Assembly: GCA_947457395.1 (NCBI GenBank)
Contig: CANGVA010000002.1
Span: 17,234-81,233 of the forward strand
Source of the DNA: Bacteroidota bacterium
GTDB taxonomy: Bacteria; Bacteroidota; Bacteroidia; UKL13-3
Direction of reading: 5' to 3'
DNA: 64,000 bases
Each line of letters starts with the position of its first letter. Position 1 is the first letter of the stretch. The notes beneath the pieces were generated by a model that worked only from the letters and a program-made list of their open reading frames with translations, made no database searches and had not been told where the DNA came from. A program made the translations under genes and the position numbers. Shown here piece after piece: positions 9,001 to 16,973 of this stretch.

Positions 9001-11424
9001 CCATGCACAAGCAGTAGTAGAACCGGTATTGGTAGAACGAGTGCTCATGGCACGTATGAGGTTACCATTTACATTGGAAACATTGTTGCTACCTGATTGC
9101 ACCACAATACCCCTAACGGCAGTAATCGTAGAGTTTCCTGCGTTATTGATATTGGATAATATATTGTTTTCAATGGTAACGTTATTTCCTGTACCTGACA
9201 AAATACTGGTAAACAAGCCATTGATATTAGCAAATACGCTATTGGTATCTGTTAAATGGCCAATGGTATTATTGGTTACGGTTGCAACACCTGGATTTAG
9301 AACTGATATACCAACATGGTTATTGGTATTTGCAATGTTCATTAATCTCAAGCTACGAATGGTATTATTGGTAATGGTATTGCCTGTAACCGGGCCTCCA
9401 CTGGCTCTAATGCCTATAAATGAGATGGAGCTGGTAATTACCCAGCGGCTACCTGCAGTTATAGGAGCCTGCGATGCATTGCCGCCTATAAAATTGCCAC
9501 TAATAATATTGTTATTGGAATTTGAATTGGTGCTTGGGTTAAAATCTATACAGATAATTGGATTGAGTGAAGTTGTAAATGCCGTATCATAGAAGCTATT
9601 GCCTCTGATACGCCAATTACTGCCATTACCTGCATTAATCGGGGTAACGAAAATTGCGTTTTGTGTAAATCCGTTAAAATCATTGGAGTCTATCGTATTG
9701 TTGTTGTTTTGGAAAATGGATGACTGTCCGTCAGAAACAATTGCCTTGGTGTATTGCAAACCACCAGAACGGGCAAAATAGTTATTTACGATAGAGATAC
9801 TGTCATTACCGGTGGCTAAACCAACATTGGTACCACCTATATATACAGCTCCAAAAACGGGTTGGGTTGCGGTATTGGTGTTATTATTTGCTGATCTTAT
9901 AATGGTGCTGCGTATGGTAGTTCCAACAGCATCGTTAATGCAACGTATAACAGTTGCTGTGGTTAGGTTACTTTGGTTCTCTATAGTTAGCTCTCTGGTT
10001 TGTGGGCTGGCGCTAGGGCTGCCATCAAATCTTACATATTTTGCTCCATTTAAGATAAAAATTGATGTGGCATTATTTCCAATAATTGACGGATTGGCAC
10101 CAACAGCCGGTCTAATTGTTAACGTGTTAATTGATGACATGCCATTATAAGCACCAATCGTTATTGGGAAAACTTCACCGGTAGCAGTTGAGTAAACCGG
10201 GTCAATTAATTGTAAGGTTATTGGGCTCGATGCTCCCCTGCTGTTCAAATCAGCTACTGCAAGTGTAATTGAACTGTAATCACCTGCAGCACCAACAGTA
10301 TATATACCCGACATTGGAGGAATAATAGTACGACCTGCTCCCGGAGGGGTTGTAGGAGATGGGGTATATGCGCTTCCCCCCACAGTTAAACCTGTGCAAG
10401 CTGCATTAATTACTCCTGTTGAAACCGCACTGCTCACGTCATAAGCCAGCCAGAAATAGTTGGTATCTGATGGGTTAAATGATCCTGTTAAAGTACGCAC
10501 ACTATTAAAGCTAAAAGAGCCTGAAGGGTTGGCTACTGTTGAGCCAAACTGATTGGTTTGTGCATAAACAGGAGAGTTACCTGTATAGTATAAACGTGCA
10601 TTGCTAATGGCATTTGCAGGTGTGGTTCCTGTGGTGTTAAAATTAAATGCTGTTGCATTTAATGGATTCGTAAAACCATTTGATGCTACTTTAACGCATA
10701 GCATTTCCTGATTAGTTGAGCCAATGCCCACACCACCAGTATTTGATTGCGTGATGGCGGTGCTGCTATAAGTCATTGGAGCAACACCCGCAACTGAAAT
10801 TTCGTCAATATAGATATTGTTATACCAATCTGTAGTTGTTCTAAAGAAGAGGAATAAATTAGGATTCAGCGCTGGGTTATTGGTTAAAGAAGATGGAATG
10901 ATAAAAGTATACAAGTACCAACCTGCTGTGGTTACTACCGGATACCTCGTCATGTTTGCATATACACTATCAATCAAAATTGAATTACCTTGGTTGTTGC
11001 TGTTTCCTGCAAACAATGAAACACGGGCTTCAGTAGTGAATGTAGAATTGTTATGCCTCAATACCCTAAAAGTCACCGCTACACCATTGCCAGGATTTAA
11101 AGAGGCAACAGGAATGGCAGGGGAAGCAAGAACAGCATTACCTGGTACATTCTGATTCCAAGAGTCATATTGAGCCATACCAGCGCCTGCAAAAGGGCCT
11201 CCGGTGTATGGAGCAGCGCTTGATGCAAGTGTGGCCCTTGTCCATTGCATTGTGCCTGCCTGTGCGGTTGATGTCCAACCTGTGCCCAATGGTGCGGCTA
11301 CAGTATCAAAATTGTTTTGCACAAGAATCTGCGCTCTTGCGGGCAAGATTGCCAGAAAGGTAGAAAAAATCAGCCCTAAGAGAGCTGGGATTTTTCTCAA
11401 TGAAAAGTTGTAAACGTGTTTCAT
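1..11424 (-). CDS. Giant secreted beta-helix/IPT repeat protein (partial, C-terminus missing)
   Basis: This is one reading frame of 3808 codons with no stop found in the lines checked along its length; it begins at ATG 11424 and runs off the left edge. Residues 1-32 form a signal peptide (hydrophobic GLIFSTFLAIL, cleavage near ARAQ). A jelly-roll-like N-terminal region is followed at about 217-365 by a domain resembling the BNR-associated N-terminal domain (motif GSTNQEMLCVKV). Three long right-handed beta-helix-like modules follow (about 372-1315, 1455-2308 and 2459-3260), rich in NNxI and NNIFAN turns. They are separated by Fn3-like linkers that each follow a 'DIGAxxG' segment, and modules 2 and 3 restart with LTGxGGxFE. 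Four IPT/TIG-like domains (motif GTTVTITG) come next, and a beta-strand repeat starts at the window edge. The role is inferred as a cell-surface adhesin or structural protein, probably T9SS-exported; the sorting domain is not visible. The upstream spacer of 251 bp suggests its own transcript. Confidence 0.85.
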   Translation of the reverse strand, partial: MKHVYNFSLRKIPALLGLIFSTFLAILPARAQILVQNNFDTVAAPLGTGWTSTAQAGTMQWTRATLASSAAPYTGGPFAGAGMAQYDSWNQNVPGNAVLASPAIPVASLNPGNGVAVTFRVLRHNNSTFTTEARVSLFAGNSNNQGNSILIDSVYANMTRYPVVTTAGWYLYTFIIPSSLTNNPALNPNLFLFFRTTTDWYNNIYIDEISVAGVAPMTYSSTAITQSNTGGVGIGSTNQEMLCVKVASNGFTNPLNATAFNFNTTGTTPANAISNARLYYTGNSPVYAQTNQFGSTVANPSGSFSFNSVRTLTGSFNPSDTNYFWLAYDVSSAVSTGVINAACTGLTVGGSAYTPSPTTPPGAGRTIIPPMSGIYTVGAAGDYSSITLAVADLNSRGASSPITLQLIDPVYSTATGEVFPITIGAYNGMSSINTLTIRPAVGANPSIIGNNATSIFILNGAKYVRFDGSPSASPQTRELTIENQSNLTTATVIRCINDAVGTTIRSTIIRSANNNTNTATQPVFGAVYIGGTNVGLATGNDSISIVNNYFARSGGLQYTKAIVSDGQSSIFQNNNNTIDSNDFNGFTQNAIFVTPINAGNGSNWRIRGNSFYDTAFTTSLNPIICIDFNPSTNSNSNNNIISGNFIGGNASQAPITAGSRWVITSSISFIGIRASGGPVTGNTITNNTIRSLRLMNIANTNNHVGISVLNPGVATVTNNTIGHLTDTNSVFANINGLFTSILSGTGNNVTIENNILSNINNAGNSTITAVRGIVVQSGSNNVSNVNGNLIRAMSTRSTNTGSTTACAWNGIVMQSFSPNQFVNNNTIGGNDPSDSCAIYYGPVGTELPAGTAGGARMAGIILSGGTNVAENNIIKQLYSQSNGANTINNSSNILGIGALTGNNNNFVRNNVLDSFLLRQTNIGYSINGIVMTSGSVNVSNNIIRNFSLRSSSASTSTSACINGINWSAFNPQIVANNTISNFDNALSANSSQINGIVFSSGAGSVVRGNTIRNLRSLTTSATGIVGINNQSFATNQTVSNNTIHSLVSYATGTSSPGVFGIIYSGSTTIVGNTNIAVNGNFIHSFNMDNTGTGLATMTGIQISGGNTNTTNNVIRLGRDTAGLALTRPVNLRGIHLNSSGQIQNRILHNTVYVETQPTTGSGQVVAIDISGNITIPGFTDIRNNIFANRAANAGGTGQHFAIRNSGANMLNHTIDNNIYDISTSATNFTGRLLATNYTTLSDWEAGVLRDGASGVATLNFSNATGDFQSVNMGLPSPNNAERGGDPSIASVLSLDFNGNLRDTLSPADIGAFSGRDSILSDVNAPIITYTPLINTSNPGLRTLSATIIDGGGLPLQGNKRPRIYFKKNAAGTWFDTTGILTSGNRFNGSWTFNINPANLGGLTSGDSVYYFVGAEDSLGANFNSSPMFASATGVASITTYPAQPSAYRVLDPLPTSILVGTGQIYPTLTGPGGLFEAINNGIVGANTEALITSNITEPLNFSLNRWNEAGAGGYTVTIRPDVNAQRIISTSTANANGIIQLNNVNGFRMLGWSPIGAPGDTNLIIRSSSISTPAISFINGGINDTFVNVIFESRVSSTASGTFFVQPTTLPATSGVSNVLVQGCHFRQDQTSLTSSLPANGIYINGTSPRLNANFRITGNFLYNCTNSAINVIGNSSGNNFTITSNHVYFNALPAGMTTGFNGISFTPGLTSENNNVSGNWIGGTAPFTGGTNLISSSQFVAMNISAGSGAGTLVNNNVVSNVRITGFSGMTGIFATGSAAVYTINGNRVGNFNDSATSIIFTAASNSRLQGIHSATSGNTTITNDTVVNIFNYGTSTTAAITGILISNGSSNVSNVNNNLIRNLILTSTTNTSTYTSAALIGIMMQSSSNNQFILNNNIRNLQVRSTSAHQTIGIFTTAGVNSVNNNTLAGFFTASTLTNNISWSGGFGPYNALTGIANTGWGAGIHNTNNNVIDSFVSTPGSASGTQLIGIQNTYNSTTQQYMVQNNIVQNLYSSSNTINQGQDAALIGIVNYTQSPNQSTDNNIVRNLRLTANTAGSIIGIYYQGSNSFNGNVASVSRNLVHSLSSNAQAPNVPIIVGVMNNFGRSTFANNMIRLGIDSSGTADTSARATVGILQRNTNTTANNYYHNTILIGGEPQSGAANTAAIEIGGNIADITGFVNVIDIRNNIFANRANNGTNATGKNYAVKLATTLNINSNFNLFNVTGTGGFAGGTSADFALLGGTTGSWQASTGLDRASGSGNPNFVAAASGPYAGVILDVQGSTPIERSGDASVAVATDFYGNSRSGLTSSDIGAHAGNFNQIPDVFPPVITFTPLINSGTFSGVRTFSGVNITDNNGIHTAGANAPRVYYTKDLTNWFSTGPTSFTGSATNATFNFGIDYSVMGTLTVNDTIRYFVIAQDLAGNVVSNSPYAIATNVNTITTYPTNPNRYNFLPIIPANTVFLVGATSTYTSLTGAGGFFEFMNSRTMGGNVFAHITSDLLNETGAVSLNTLSQDGPGAGTFALTIRPDSGTTSTFLVEGNAANALININGANNVKISGVPANGLSTLRRLLIRNNNTTASTILLSNGAQGARLNNLIIEGGNTSAAAGVVSLLVTSGTTGTSQDSITGCIIRNNSTLALPAGIPNFGIYSNGSSVALNAGNVFASNEILNFANSGIAVANLNGNGYVITGNSMYNNLGVTLPTATQFVGINFFTNNNSSGNNISGNFIGGSAANCGGAAWSSTSFTTAFLGIRAAVGTGATTNVSNNTVANLNFSSPGSSQFNAIISDNGNISITNNTVGSLTNNNSIIYANATSHTGITYQGQNNCVIENNTLAGLVIGTSGLTANFSAIQATNGAVSSISGNTIGSTLTNSIQLLGTGTLTGINASVPLNFIPSYNVANNTIRNMHIPNTQSTMIVRGIQLANGSIPNCFNNTISNLTSNSTNILNTFSSGSVMGINVAVGSATIPVIRNNTIFGLRSLNTSSAVTPNVTGIMLSGGQGIIIDANRIYDLTNASTSTSLLPTPSVSAINITSGSINSFITNNQIALGTGSSLNTQLIGIWLNMSSTVYTLNAINNSVMITGTAIGNQNSYAFLRGNNSASELNTYLNIRNNIFANNRAGGTGVHFAIANQTPAPSNFSWTSNSSQYNLFVTTNSGTVGQWGLGSNNLSNWSTNSGSDAWSYYMQAGTGAGQLNLANLFPNAATGNLNTSTTASESWYVFGKGIAGAQVNNLNTDFAGNSRGTTAGFGITIGSTQLATVPTATPPAAVASGLPAANTTVSYTFAARPVATINWGASAPTSATMLNFTGITAANQPSGSNANQYLRLDVSGGTTPYNYGVVLNYDPALLGAVSSAANLRVSTSTTGSTISSPVWVTNPVSNVNQINNTVTTTGLSTSLANMFFTATESNAPPVVNRFVPSTVSVGDSIRIFGRNFTGTTTTQFFNGVNQASYTIVNDTTIATTVPAGATTGVVSVTNSFGTGTSTAIVTVIQPPTITSFNPSSGTIGTTITITGSNFSSATQVRVNGTNVSSFVIVSSTSITAVVASGTTTGTVTVTNPAGTATSASSFTVLPAPSITSFTPASGAVGTTVTITGNNFNAITAVRFNGITASYTVNSVTEISVTVPAAATTGVITVVNGSGTGTSATNFTVLALPTITTISPSSGGVGTTVTINGTNLTGATAVSFNGTAASSFTVISSTQINAVVATGTTTGTVSVTTPAGTTSSSGNFTVISDLVVSTTTAVSGTYNNITVTSTGNAILSGTLTALGNTVVQSGGRMTFGTEILTGTGNFTAQNNSRLVIGS
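215..1175 (-). repeat. Four tandem IPT/TIG-like domain repeats inside the giant protein
   Basis: Reading the minus strand, four segments of about 80 codons follow one another with starts near 1175, 940, 700 and 460. Each opens with a P-S/T-I-T-x-x-x-P-x-S-G type strand and the turn VGTTVTITG or a close variant, and ends with a TVTVTxPAGT-like strand. This is the pattern of IPT/TIG immunoglobulin-like folds. The second to fourth copies are more alike than the first, which reads SVGDSIRIFGRNF, so recent duplication of the inner copies is likely. Confidence 0.75.
1560..10310 (-). repeat. Three large beta-helix modules of about 2.6-2.9 kb in the giant protein
   Basis: Three protein modules lie at roughly 10310-7480, 7060-4500 and 4050-1650 on the minus strand. 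Modules 2 and 3 begin with an almost shared segment (YPTLTGPGGLFE versus YTSLTGAGGFFE), and module 1 has the weaker related segment AGDYSSITLAVADLN. Each closes with a NNIFANRA-like strand. After modules 1 and 2 comes a SxxDIGAxxG turn and a linker starting with a PxITxTPL strand. Nucleotide identity is not high by eye, so these are old duplications. Boundaries are approximate. Confidence 0.6.
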
Positions 11425-11623
11425 AATTATAATTGTTGTGTTATTTTATTGAATGAAATAGAGTTCAATCTTGCGATTTCACAATTGAAATGCAATAGGA
11501 ATTATTAAAATATTATTTATTAGTTTATAAAGTACTGTTTATCAGTATTAAATTAATTTTAAAAATGCCTGTTTAAGGATATTTTAAGTTTTCATCGCCT
11601 TTACATTTTTTTTGAGGCACCAT

Positions 11624-11654
11624 AAAAAAAGCCGCCCCGAACTTTCTGGGCGGC
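11624..11654 (-). terminator. Rho-independent terminator after the endonuclease gene
   Basis: A perfect 7-bp stem, GCCGCCC (11631-11637) with GGGCGGC (11648-11654), is followed on the minus strand by seven T (A-run 11624-11630). It lies 22 bases past the stop of the endonuclease gene and separates it from the giant repeat gene downstream. Confidence 0.85.
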
Positions 11655-11675
11655 TTTTAAAATAATATGATACAA

Positions 11676-14150
11676 TTAGTGGTTTAATATGCGTTTGTGT
11701 ACCATCCCTTTTTCAGTTTGTATGTGCAAGAAAAAGAGTCCTTTTTCACCTAATGAAACTTCTATGGTCTTCGCATGCGGGGCTGTTGCATAAATAAGTT
11801 TTCCGGCTACATCATATACGCTGAGTTTTTGCACCACATCATCTGAGGTAATATACACCAAACCATTTGCAGGATTTGGATAAACCAAAACATGCGCCTG
11901 TGCCTGCAACTCATCAAAACCAATGGTAGCTTTTATAGCAAAATAACCGTTGCTGGTATCGGCACGATTGTTGGCGGTACTGCTTATTCTTATTTTGGCA
12001 GAATCGGTAAAGAGGTTTGCCGGTACATTCCAGTTATAAGGGCTTTGTGAAGCTGCTACTGCTTTGGCTACCAAACTATGCAGCGTATCTTTAATAAGTA
12101 ATTCTATTTTAACCGAATCAATATTGCTTGATGTCCAGGATATGCTGGTAACAGAGCCAGGGGCAATTATTTCCCCTCCGTTGGGTGCGGTAAGCACAAG
12201 GCTTGTAGGCTGAGGAATATAGGTAAGGTTAGTAAAATTAATCCAATTAACCCATATAGGGTTATCAATAAACGGATTACGGTTTTTTTGAATGGACGCA
12301 ATATATTCATTGCGCGCAATCTCCAGCGCACTTGGCGGGTCCTGATTATGCCATTGCAATAATACCGCAATATCCTGATTGGCAGGCAGTCGCCAGGCAT
12401 AACTTCTGTCGCCTTCATACCTCAGTAGCATATAAAATAATGCACGCGCCACATCGCCTTTTTGATCATCCTTTGGTTCATATACGGTTTTTCCTCCTGC
12501 ATCCGTTCCGAGTTTACCCACTCCCGTTGGCGAAGTATACGTTGCATTTGCAACCACACCAAACGGGTTATTGCTTCTCTTGGAATTGGCATTTAGCTGA
12601 TGTGCAGGGAACAAATTATGCAAATCATTATACTCTAATACTTCTCTTCCGTTTATTTCAGGCCAGCCACCACCCAGTACCGGGTTCAGAGGCATCCAGC
12701 TTTGTGCAAAGGTGTGTTCACGTGTTAGCGTGCCGCTATTTGTTCCATTCCACCAAATAAATGGCTCATCATAAACATGCTTTATTCCTGTATACACACA
12801 ATCAACCACTTTTTTACCGGCCGTTGTATCTCTTGTCAGATAGTTATTTACAAGTGTTGGCGCATAATTACTGTAGAAAATAGTGTCGTGCGGGCTCTTA
12901 AGTCTGTTACTTAAATCGGTTACAAAAGTGCTGCTGTTAGGATTGATTGCAGCATAATATGTTCCGGGTGCTCCGTTACCTGTTGTAACCGAAGCAGATG
13001 CAGCACTCCCAATATTATAGTTTTCAAATCCATCCGGACCATTAAATGCCAGCGCAACAAAAGTGTAGGTAGTATTTGCCAGTATATAATTAGGTTTAAT
13101 CAGGGCTGAGTCGTTGCCTATATAAGCCACCTGTGCTTCGCCAATATAATCGCCCCTACGATAAGTTATACCATCTACAGGCCTTTCAATTAAAGAGGCT
13201 GCAGGCTTGCGCAGCAACATGTATTTTTCAGCCCCTGTGGCACGCGGAAAACTCACATTCATGGTATGCGTAAGCAAATTAGAAATATTGACACGCGCAA
13301 CCTGATTGGCTGGCTCGGTGGCAAGGTTGCCGCCAATGGCATACATATTTAACACAAATGGATTTTTTTCGGGGTCGGTATTGTAAATATTCAGTGTTGC
13401 AAATCTTGAACCTGCCGCACCAGCATTAAAATTAACGACAAAACTATCCAGTCCATTATTTGCAGGGGCAATGCTATCAACCAACTGCACACTAAAGTCT
13501 GCGGCATGCGGGCCTGTTAACACAATACTATCTATTTTTAGTGATTGTAATACACCTGCATTTTGCACAATAAACTTTTGCATTGCGGCATTACCAAAAA
13601 CAAAATTGCCTCCGTTAACAAGTTTATTGCCACTATTAAATAGCACTATGCTTTGAGGGGGAGGTGGCGGTAAACTAATCATTACACTATCTAGCTGCAC
13701 ATTGCTACCTAATTGCTTACTGGTATAAAAAAAACGCACATAGCGTGAGCCGGCTAGTAAGTTATCCTGATTTCGAGTTAAAGAAGTATTCATGGAAGTA
13801 AAGTTCCTTACCGTGGTCCAGTTGGCACCATCAACAGACTCTTGAACGGTAAAAGACCCTGTAAACGGTGGGTTTGGAGCGATGCCTGTTCCTCTGATAT
13901 AGTAGGATATTGTGCCGGGTTTTTCAGCAAACTGGATTTGTAAAAATTCTCCTCCCTGATCAAGCCTTAAAGAAATATTATCACCAACACCTGTAGCATA
14001 TGTTAAATTACCTGTGCCCAGACTATAGGACCAACCTGCTGGCGGATTGGCTACTCCGGGAGTAGAAAAATTCCATGCAGTAGGCAGCACTGCCTGTGTA
14101 AAAGCCCAGATTGGAGAGAGGAACAAACCAATAAATAATAATTTCTTCAT
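11676..14150 (-). CDS. Secreted endonuclease I family nuclease with T9SS type A tail
   Basis: This is an 824-residue multidomain exported protein. Residues 1-19 are a signal peptide (MKKLLFIGLFLSPIWAFTQ). After an N-terminal beta region comes a choice-of-anchor-D-like domain near 165-270 and an Fn3-like region near 290-395. The nuclease domain (about 400-655) has REHTFAQSWMP near 478 and DLHNLFPAHQLNANSKR near 511, the conserved His/Asn segments of the endonuclease I (EndA/Bsn, PF04231) family. A PNGGEIIAPG Ig-like domain follows near 654-745, and the last 75 residues (VYPNPANGLVYIT to the end) are a T9SS type A sorting domain. It probably degrades extracellular DNA or RNA for nutrients or biofilm turnover. 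It is much longer than the usual 230-280-residue EndA because of the added domains. It stands alone, with a terminator after it and purL divergent. Confidence 0.88.
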   Translation of the reverse strand: MKKLLFIGLFLSPIWAFTQAVLPTAWNFSTPGVANPPAGWSYSLGTGNLTYATGVGDNISLRLDQGGEFLQIQFAEKPGTISYYIRGTGIAPNPPFTGSFTVQESVDGANWTTVRNFTSMNTSLTRNQDNLLAGSRYVRFFYTSKQLGSNVQLDSVMISLPPPPPQSIVLFNSGNKLVNGGNFVFGNAAMQKFIVQNAGVLQSLKIDSIVLTGPHAADFSVQLVDSIAPANNGLDSFVVNFNAGAAGSRFATLNIYNTDPEKNPFVLNMYAIGGNLATEPANQVARVNISNLLTHTMNVSFPRATGAEKYMLLRKPAASLIERPVDGITYRRGDYIGEAQVAYIGNDSALIKPNYILANTTYTFVALAFNGPDGFENYNIGSAASASVTTGNGAPGTYYAAINPNSSTFVTDLSNRLKSPHDTIFYSNYAPTLVNNYLTRDTTAGKKVVDCVYTGIKHVYDEPFIWWNGTNSGTLTREHTFAQSWMPLNPVLGGGWPEINGREVLEYNDLHNLFPAHQLNANSKRSNNPFGVVANATYTSPTGVGKLGTDAGGKTVYEPKDDQKGDVARALFYMLLRYEGDRSYAWRLPANQDIAVLLQWHNQDPPSALEIARNEYIASIQKNRNPFIDNPIWVNWINFTNLTYIPQPTSLVLTAPNGGEIIAPGSVTSISWTSSNIDSVKIELLIKDTLHSLVAKAVAASQSPYNWNVPANLFTDSAKIRISSTANNRADTSNGYFAIKATIGFDELQAQAHVLVYPNPANGLVYITSDDVVQKLSVYDVAGKLIYATAPHAKTIEVSLGEKGLFFLHIQTEKGMVHKRILNH

Positions 14151-14303
14151 AGCTGCTGATTATTAAATGCGTGGCAAGATATACTATTTAAAATAATGGC
14201 ATAATTGTTAAATTAAAATTGTGGTAAACTTTATTACCGTATTTATTGGTATTAATAGCAAATTAGTACCAAATTTGTTTCCTCAATTTCAATACCCCAT
14301 CAC

Positions 14304-16544
14304 GTGACTAAACAAGTATCTAGTAAGCAACTGGCCACCGTTGAACAAGCGCAACAACTGGGATTAAGGCCCGAAGAATTTGATAAAATAAAAGAAATTT
14401 TAGGGCGCACTCCCAACTTTACTGAGCTGAGCGTGTACTCTGTGATGTGGAGTGAACATTGCTCATACAAAAACAGTATTGTGTGGTTAAAAACCCTGCC
14501 GCGCGAAGGCAAAAACATGTTGGCCAAAGCAGGTGAAGAAAACGCAGGATTAATTGATATCGGAGATGGTTTGGCATGCGCATTCAAAATAGAAAGCCAT
14601 AACCACCCAAGTGCGCTGGAGCCTTATCAGGGTGCAGCAACAGGTGTGGGTGGCATTAACCGCGATATTTTCTCCATGGGTGCACGCCCCATTGCACAAC
14701 TAAACAGCTTGCGCTTTGGCGATATAAAAAATGAGCGCACCAAGTGGCTGGTTAGGGGTGTGGTGAAAGGAATTGGAAACTATGGCAATGCATTTGGCAT
14801 TCCAACCGTTGGTGGTGAAGTTTATTTTGATGATTGCTACCAAATAAATCCGTTGGTAAATGCCATGAGTGTGGGCATAGCTAAAGTTGGAAAAACAGTT
14901 AGTGCAATTGCTGAAGGCATAGGTAATGCCGTTTACATCTATGGCTCATCTACAGGTAAAGATGGTATTCATGGTGCAGCCTTTGCATCAAAAGATATTA
15001 CCGAAGATTCAGCAAAAGATTTGCCTTCGGTGCAAGTAGGCGATCCGTTTTGGGAGAAACTTATTTTGGAAGCCACTATGGAGTTGATTGAAACCGGGGG
15101 TGTAGTAGGTATGCAGGATATGGGGGCAGCAGGTATTACCTGCTCTACCAGTGAAATGAGCGCCAAAAGCGGAACCGGCATGAAGGTATGGCTAGACAAA
15201 GTACCAATGCGCCAAGCTGATATGAAAGACTGGGAAATTCTTTTATCCGAATCGCAGGAAAGAATGTTGGTAATTGTGAAGAAAGGTTTTGAAAAACAAT
15301 TTGAACAGATTTTTCAAAAATGGGATTTAACCTATGCACAAATTGGTGAAGTTACTGATACAGGTAGGGTGCAATATTACATGAACAACGAACTTGTAGC
15401 AAATATACCCGGAGAAAGTTTGGTATTGGGCGGTGGTGCACCGGTTTATCATCGTGAATATACCGAGCCGAAGTACTTTGCTGAGATTGCTCAATTCAAC
15501 ATCAATCAGATTAAAGACTGCGATCTAATTAGTGCAATTGCCATTGCAAAACGTTTGGCTGCGCATCCGAATATTGCCAGTAAACGCTGGGTATACAATC
15601 AGTATGATTCAATGGTGGGTACCATCAATCAAACCACCAATGCACCAAGTGATGCCGGTGTGGTTAAAGTTAAAGGAACCGATAAATCCATTGCCATGAC
15701 CACTGATTGCAACAGCCGCTATGTGCATGCCAATCCGTTTGTGGGCGGAATGATTGCAGTTAGTGAAGCAGCTAGAAACCTGGTGTGCAGCGGGGCAGAA
15801 CCTGCAGCAGTTACCAACTGTTTAAACTTTGGCAACCCATACAATACGGAGGTATACTATCAGTTTGTGCACGCAATTAAAGGAATGGGTGAAGCGTGCA
15901 AAAAATTTGATACACCGGTAACCGGTGGCAATGTTAGCTTTTACAACCAAAGTAGCGACAATGATGCAGTATTCCCAACACCAACCATTGGTATGGTTGG
16001 ACTCATCAGAGGTGGTAAAAAACACATGACGCTTGATTTTAAAGAAGCTGGTGATGTTATTTACCTGATTGGCTCTTCACGCAATGATATAGCATCATCT
16101 CAGTACCTGGTTGCAGAACATGGAGTAAACCTCTCTCCTGCTCCTTACTTTAATCTGGATGAAGAATATCAGGTGCAACAAGTAACTGCCAAACTCATAG
16201 AAAAAAATCTTCTTTGCTCAGCGCATGATTGCAGCGAAGGTGGTTTGTTTATAAACCTGCTGGAAAGTGCAATGGTGCGCAACCTTGGTTTTGATATTCA
16301 TAAAACAAATGCCAACCTAAGAAACGATGCATATCTTTTTGGCGAAGCGCAAGGACGTATCGTTGTTTCTTTGAATCCAAGTAATGCCAATGCTGTTGAA
16401 TCATTGCTGAGCGAAGCAGGTGTGGCATTTGAAAAATTAGGGGCCATAACATCAGGAGAAATTGCGGTTAACGGGCAGCAGTTCGGAGACACAACCGACT
16501 ATGCCGGCATATACAATACATCATTAGAAAACCAATTAAACTAA
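14304..16544 (+). CDS. purL: Phosphoribosylformylglycinamidine synthase II (small PurL)
   Basis: The 746-residue protein matches the small bacterial PurL form, which converts FGAR to FGAM with ATP in purine synthesis and needs separate PurQ (glutaminase) and PurS partners; neither is in this window. The family signature [19 protein letters not shown] lies at about 38-56, followed by two AIR-synthase-type halves. [18 protein letters not shown] in the first half and NCLNFGNP and TGGNVSFYN in the second are characteristic. The start is GTG at 14304; no in-frame ATG precedes it. The SET-domain gene starts 26 bases after its stop and may be cotranscribed. Confidence 0.96.
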   Translation: MTKQVSSKQLATVEQAQQLGLRPEEFDKIKEILGRTPNFTELSVYSVMWSEHCSYKNSIVWLKTLPREGKNMLAKAGEENAGLIDIGDGLACAFKIESHNHPSALEPYQGAATGVGGINRDIFSMGARPIAQLNSLRFGDIKNERTKWLVRGVVKGIGNYGNAFGIPTVGGEVYFDDCYQINPLVNAMSVGIAKVGKTVSAIAEGIGNAVYIYGSSTGKDGIHGAAFASKDITEDSAKDLPSVQVGDPFWEKLILEATMELIETGGVVGMQDMGAAGITCSTSEMSAKSGTGMKVWLDKVPMRQADMKDWEILLSESQERMLVIVKKGFEKQFEQIFQKWDLTYAQIGEVTDTGRVQYYMNNELVANIPGESLVLGGGAPVYHREYTEPKYFAEIAQFNINQIKDCDLISAIAIAKRLAAHPNIASKRWVYNQYDSMVGTINQTTNAPSDAGVVKVKGTDKSIAMTTDCNSRYVHANPFVGGMIAVSEAARNLVCSGAEPAAVTNCLNFGNPYNTEVYYQFVHAIKGMGEACKKFDTPVTGGNVSFYNQSSDNDAVFPTPTIGMVGLIRGGKKHMTLDFKEAGDVIYLIGSSRNDIASSQYLVAEHGVNLSPAPYFNLDEEYQVQQVTAKLIEKNLLCSAHDCSEGGLFINLLESAMVRNLGFDIHKTNANLRNDAYLFGEAQGRIVVSLNPSNANAVESLLSEAGVAFEKLGAITSGEIAVNGQQFGDTTDYAGIYNTSLENQLN

Positions 16545-16570
16545 GCACAGAGGGAAAGAGCAAAGCAAGC

Positions 16571-16966
16571 ATGTTATACGTTAAGAAATCAAAAATACCC
16601 AAGTCAGGTAAGGGTTTATTTACCACACACGATATTAAGAAAGGTGAAGTTGTATGTGAGTATGAAGGAGAAAAATTAACCTGGAAAGAATGCCTTGCAA
16701 GGAACAATGCACAAAAAGGCAAAGGCGGATATTATTTTTATATCAACTCAAAAAATTGTGTGGATGCGCAGTATACCTTATGGGCACTTGCACGCTATGC
16801 CAATGATGCAGCAGGATTTAGCCGTGTACCGGGCGTTCGCAACAATTCTAAATACGAGGTAATAAAAGGAAAACCATATATTATGGCCACCAGAAATATA
16901 AAAGCCGGATCAGAAATTTTAGTTGCTTACGGCAAAGAGTACTGGGAAGCAATGGCGGAAGATTAA
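16571..16966 (+). CDS. Small SET-domain protein (putative lysine methyltransferase)
   Basis: This is a 131-residue stand-alone SET domain without pre-SET or post-SET parts. The N-terminal strand has KSGKGLFTTHDIKKGE (SET motif I, SxxGxGLF). The central RYANDAAG at about 77-84 corresponds to the RFxNHS pseudoknot segment, with D in the usual H position. The C-terminal GSEILVAYGKEYW near 114-126 corresponds to the GEELTxDY segment that closes the active site. The family transfers methyl groups from S-adenosylmethionine to protein lysines; bacterial substrates are mostly unknown. It sits 26 bases after purL on the same strand and ends 7 bases before the convergent HepT-like gene. The function is inferred from the fold only. 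Confidence 0.8.
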   Translation: MLYVKKSKIPKSGKGLFTTHDIKKGEVVCEYEGEKLTWKECLARNNAQKGKGGYYFYINSKNCVDAQYTLWALARYANDAAGFSRVPGVRNNSKYEVIKGKPYIMATRNIKAGSEILVAYGKEYWEAMAED

Positions 16967-16973
16967 AAAGAGT

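Noticed and set aside
23..11413. Many plus-strand open frames of 60-215 codons across the first 11.4 kb
   Set aside because: They are shadows of the continuous minus-strand giant gene, with low-complexity V/L/P-rich translations and no recognisable domain; the minus frame gives a signal peptide and ordered domains.
12332..12760. 142-codon plus-strand frame inside the endonuclease gene
   Set aside because: It lies wholly opposite the conserved nuclease domain and its translation shows no family resemblance.
16544..16571. Terminator between purL and the SET gene
   Set aside because: The 26-base gap has no hairpin or T-run, so read-through is more likely.
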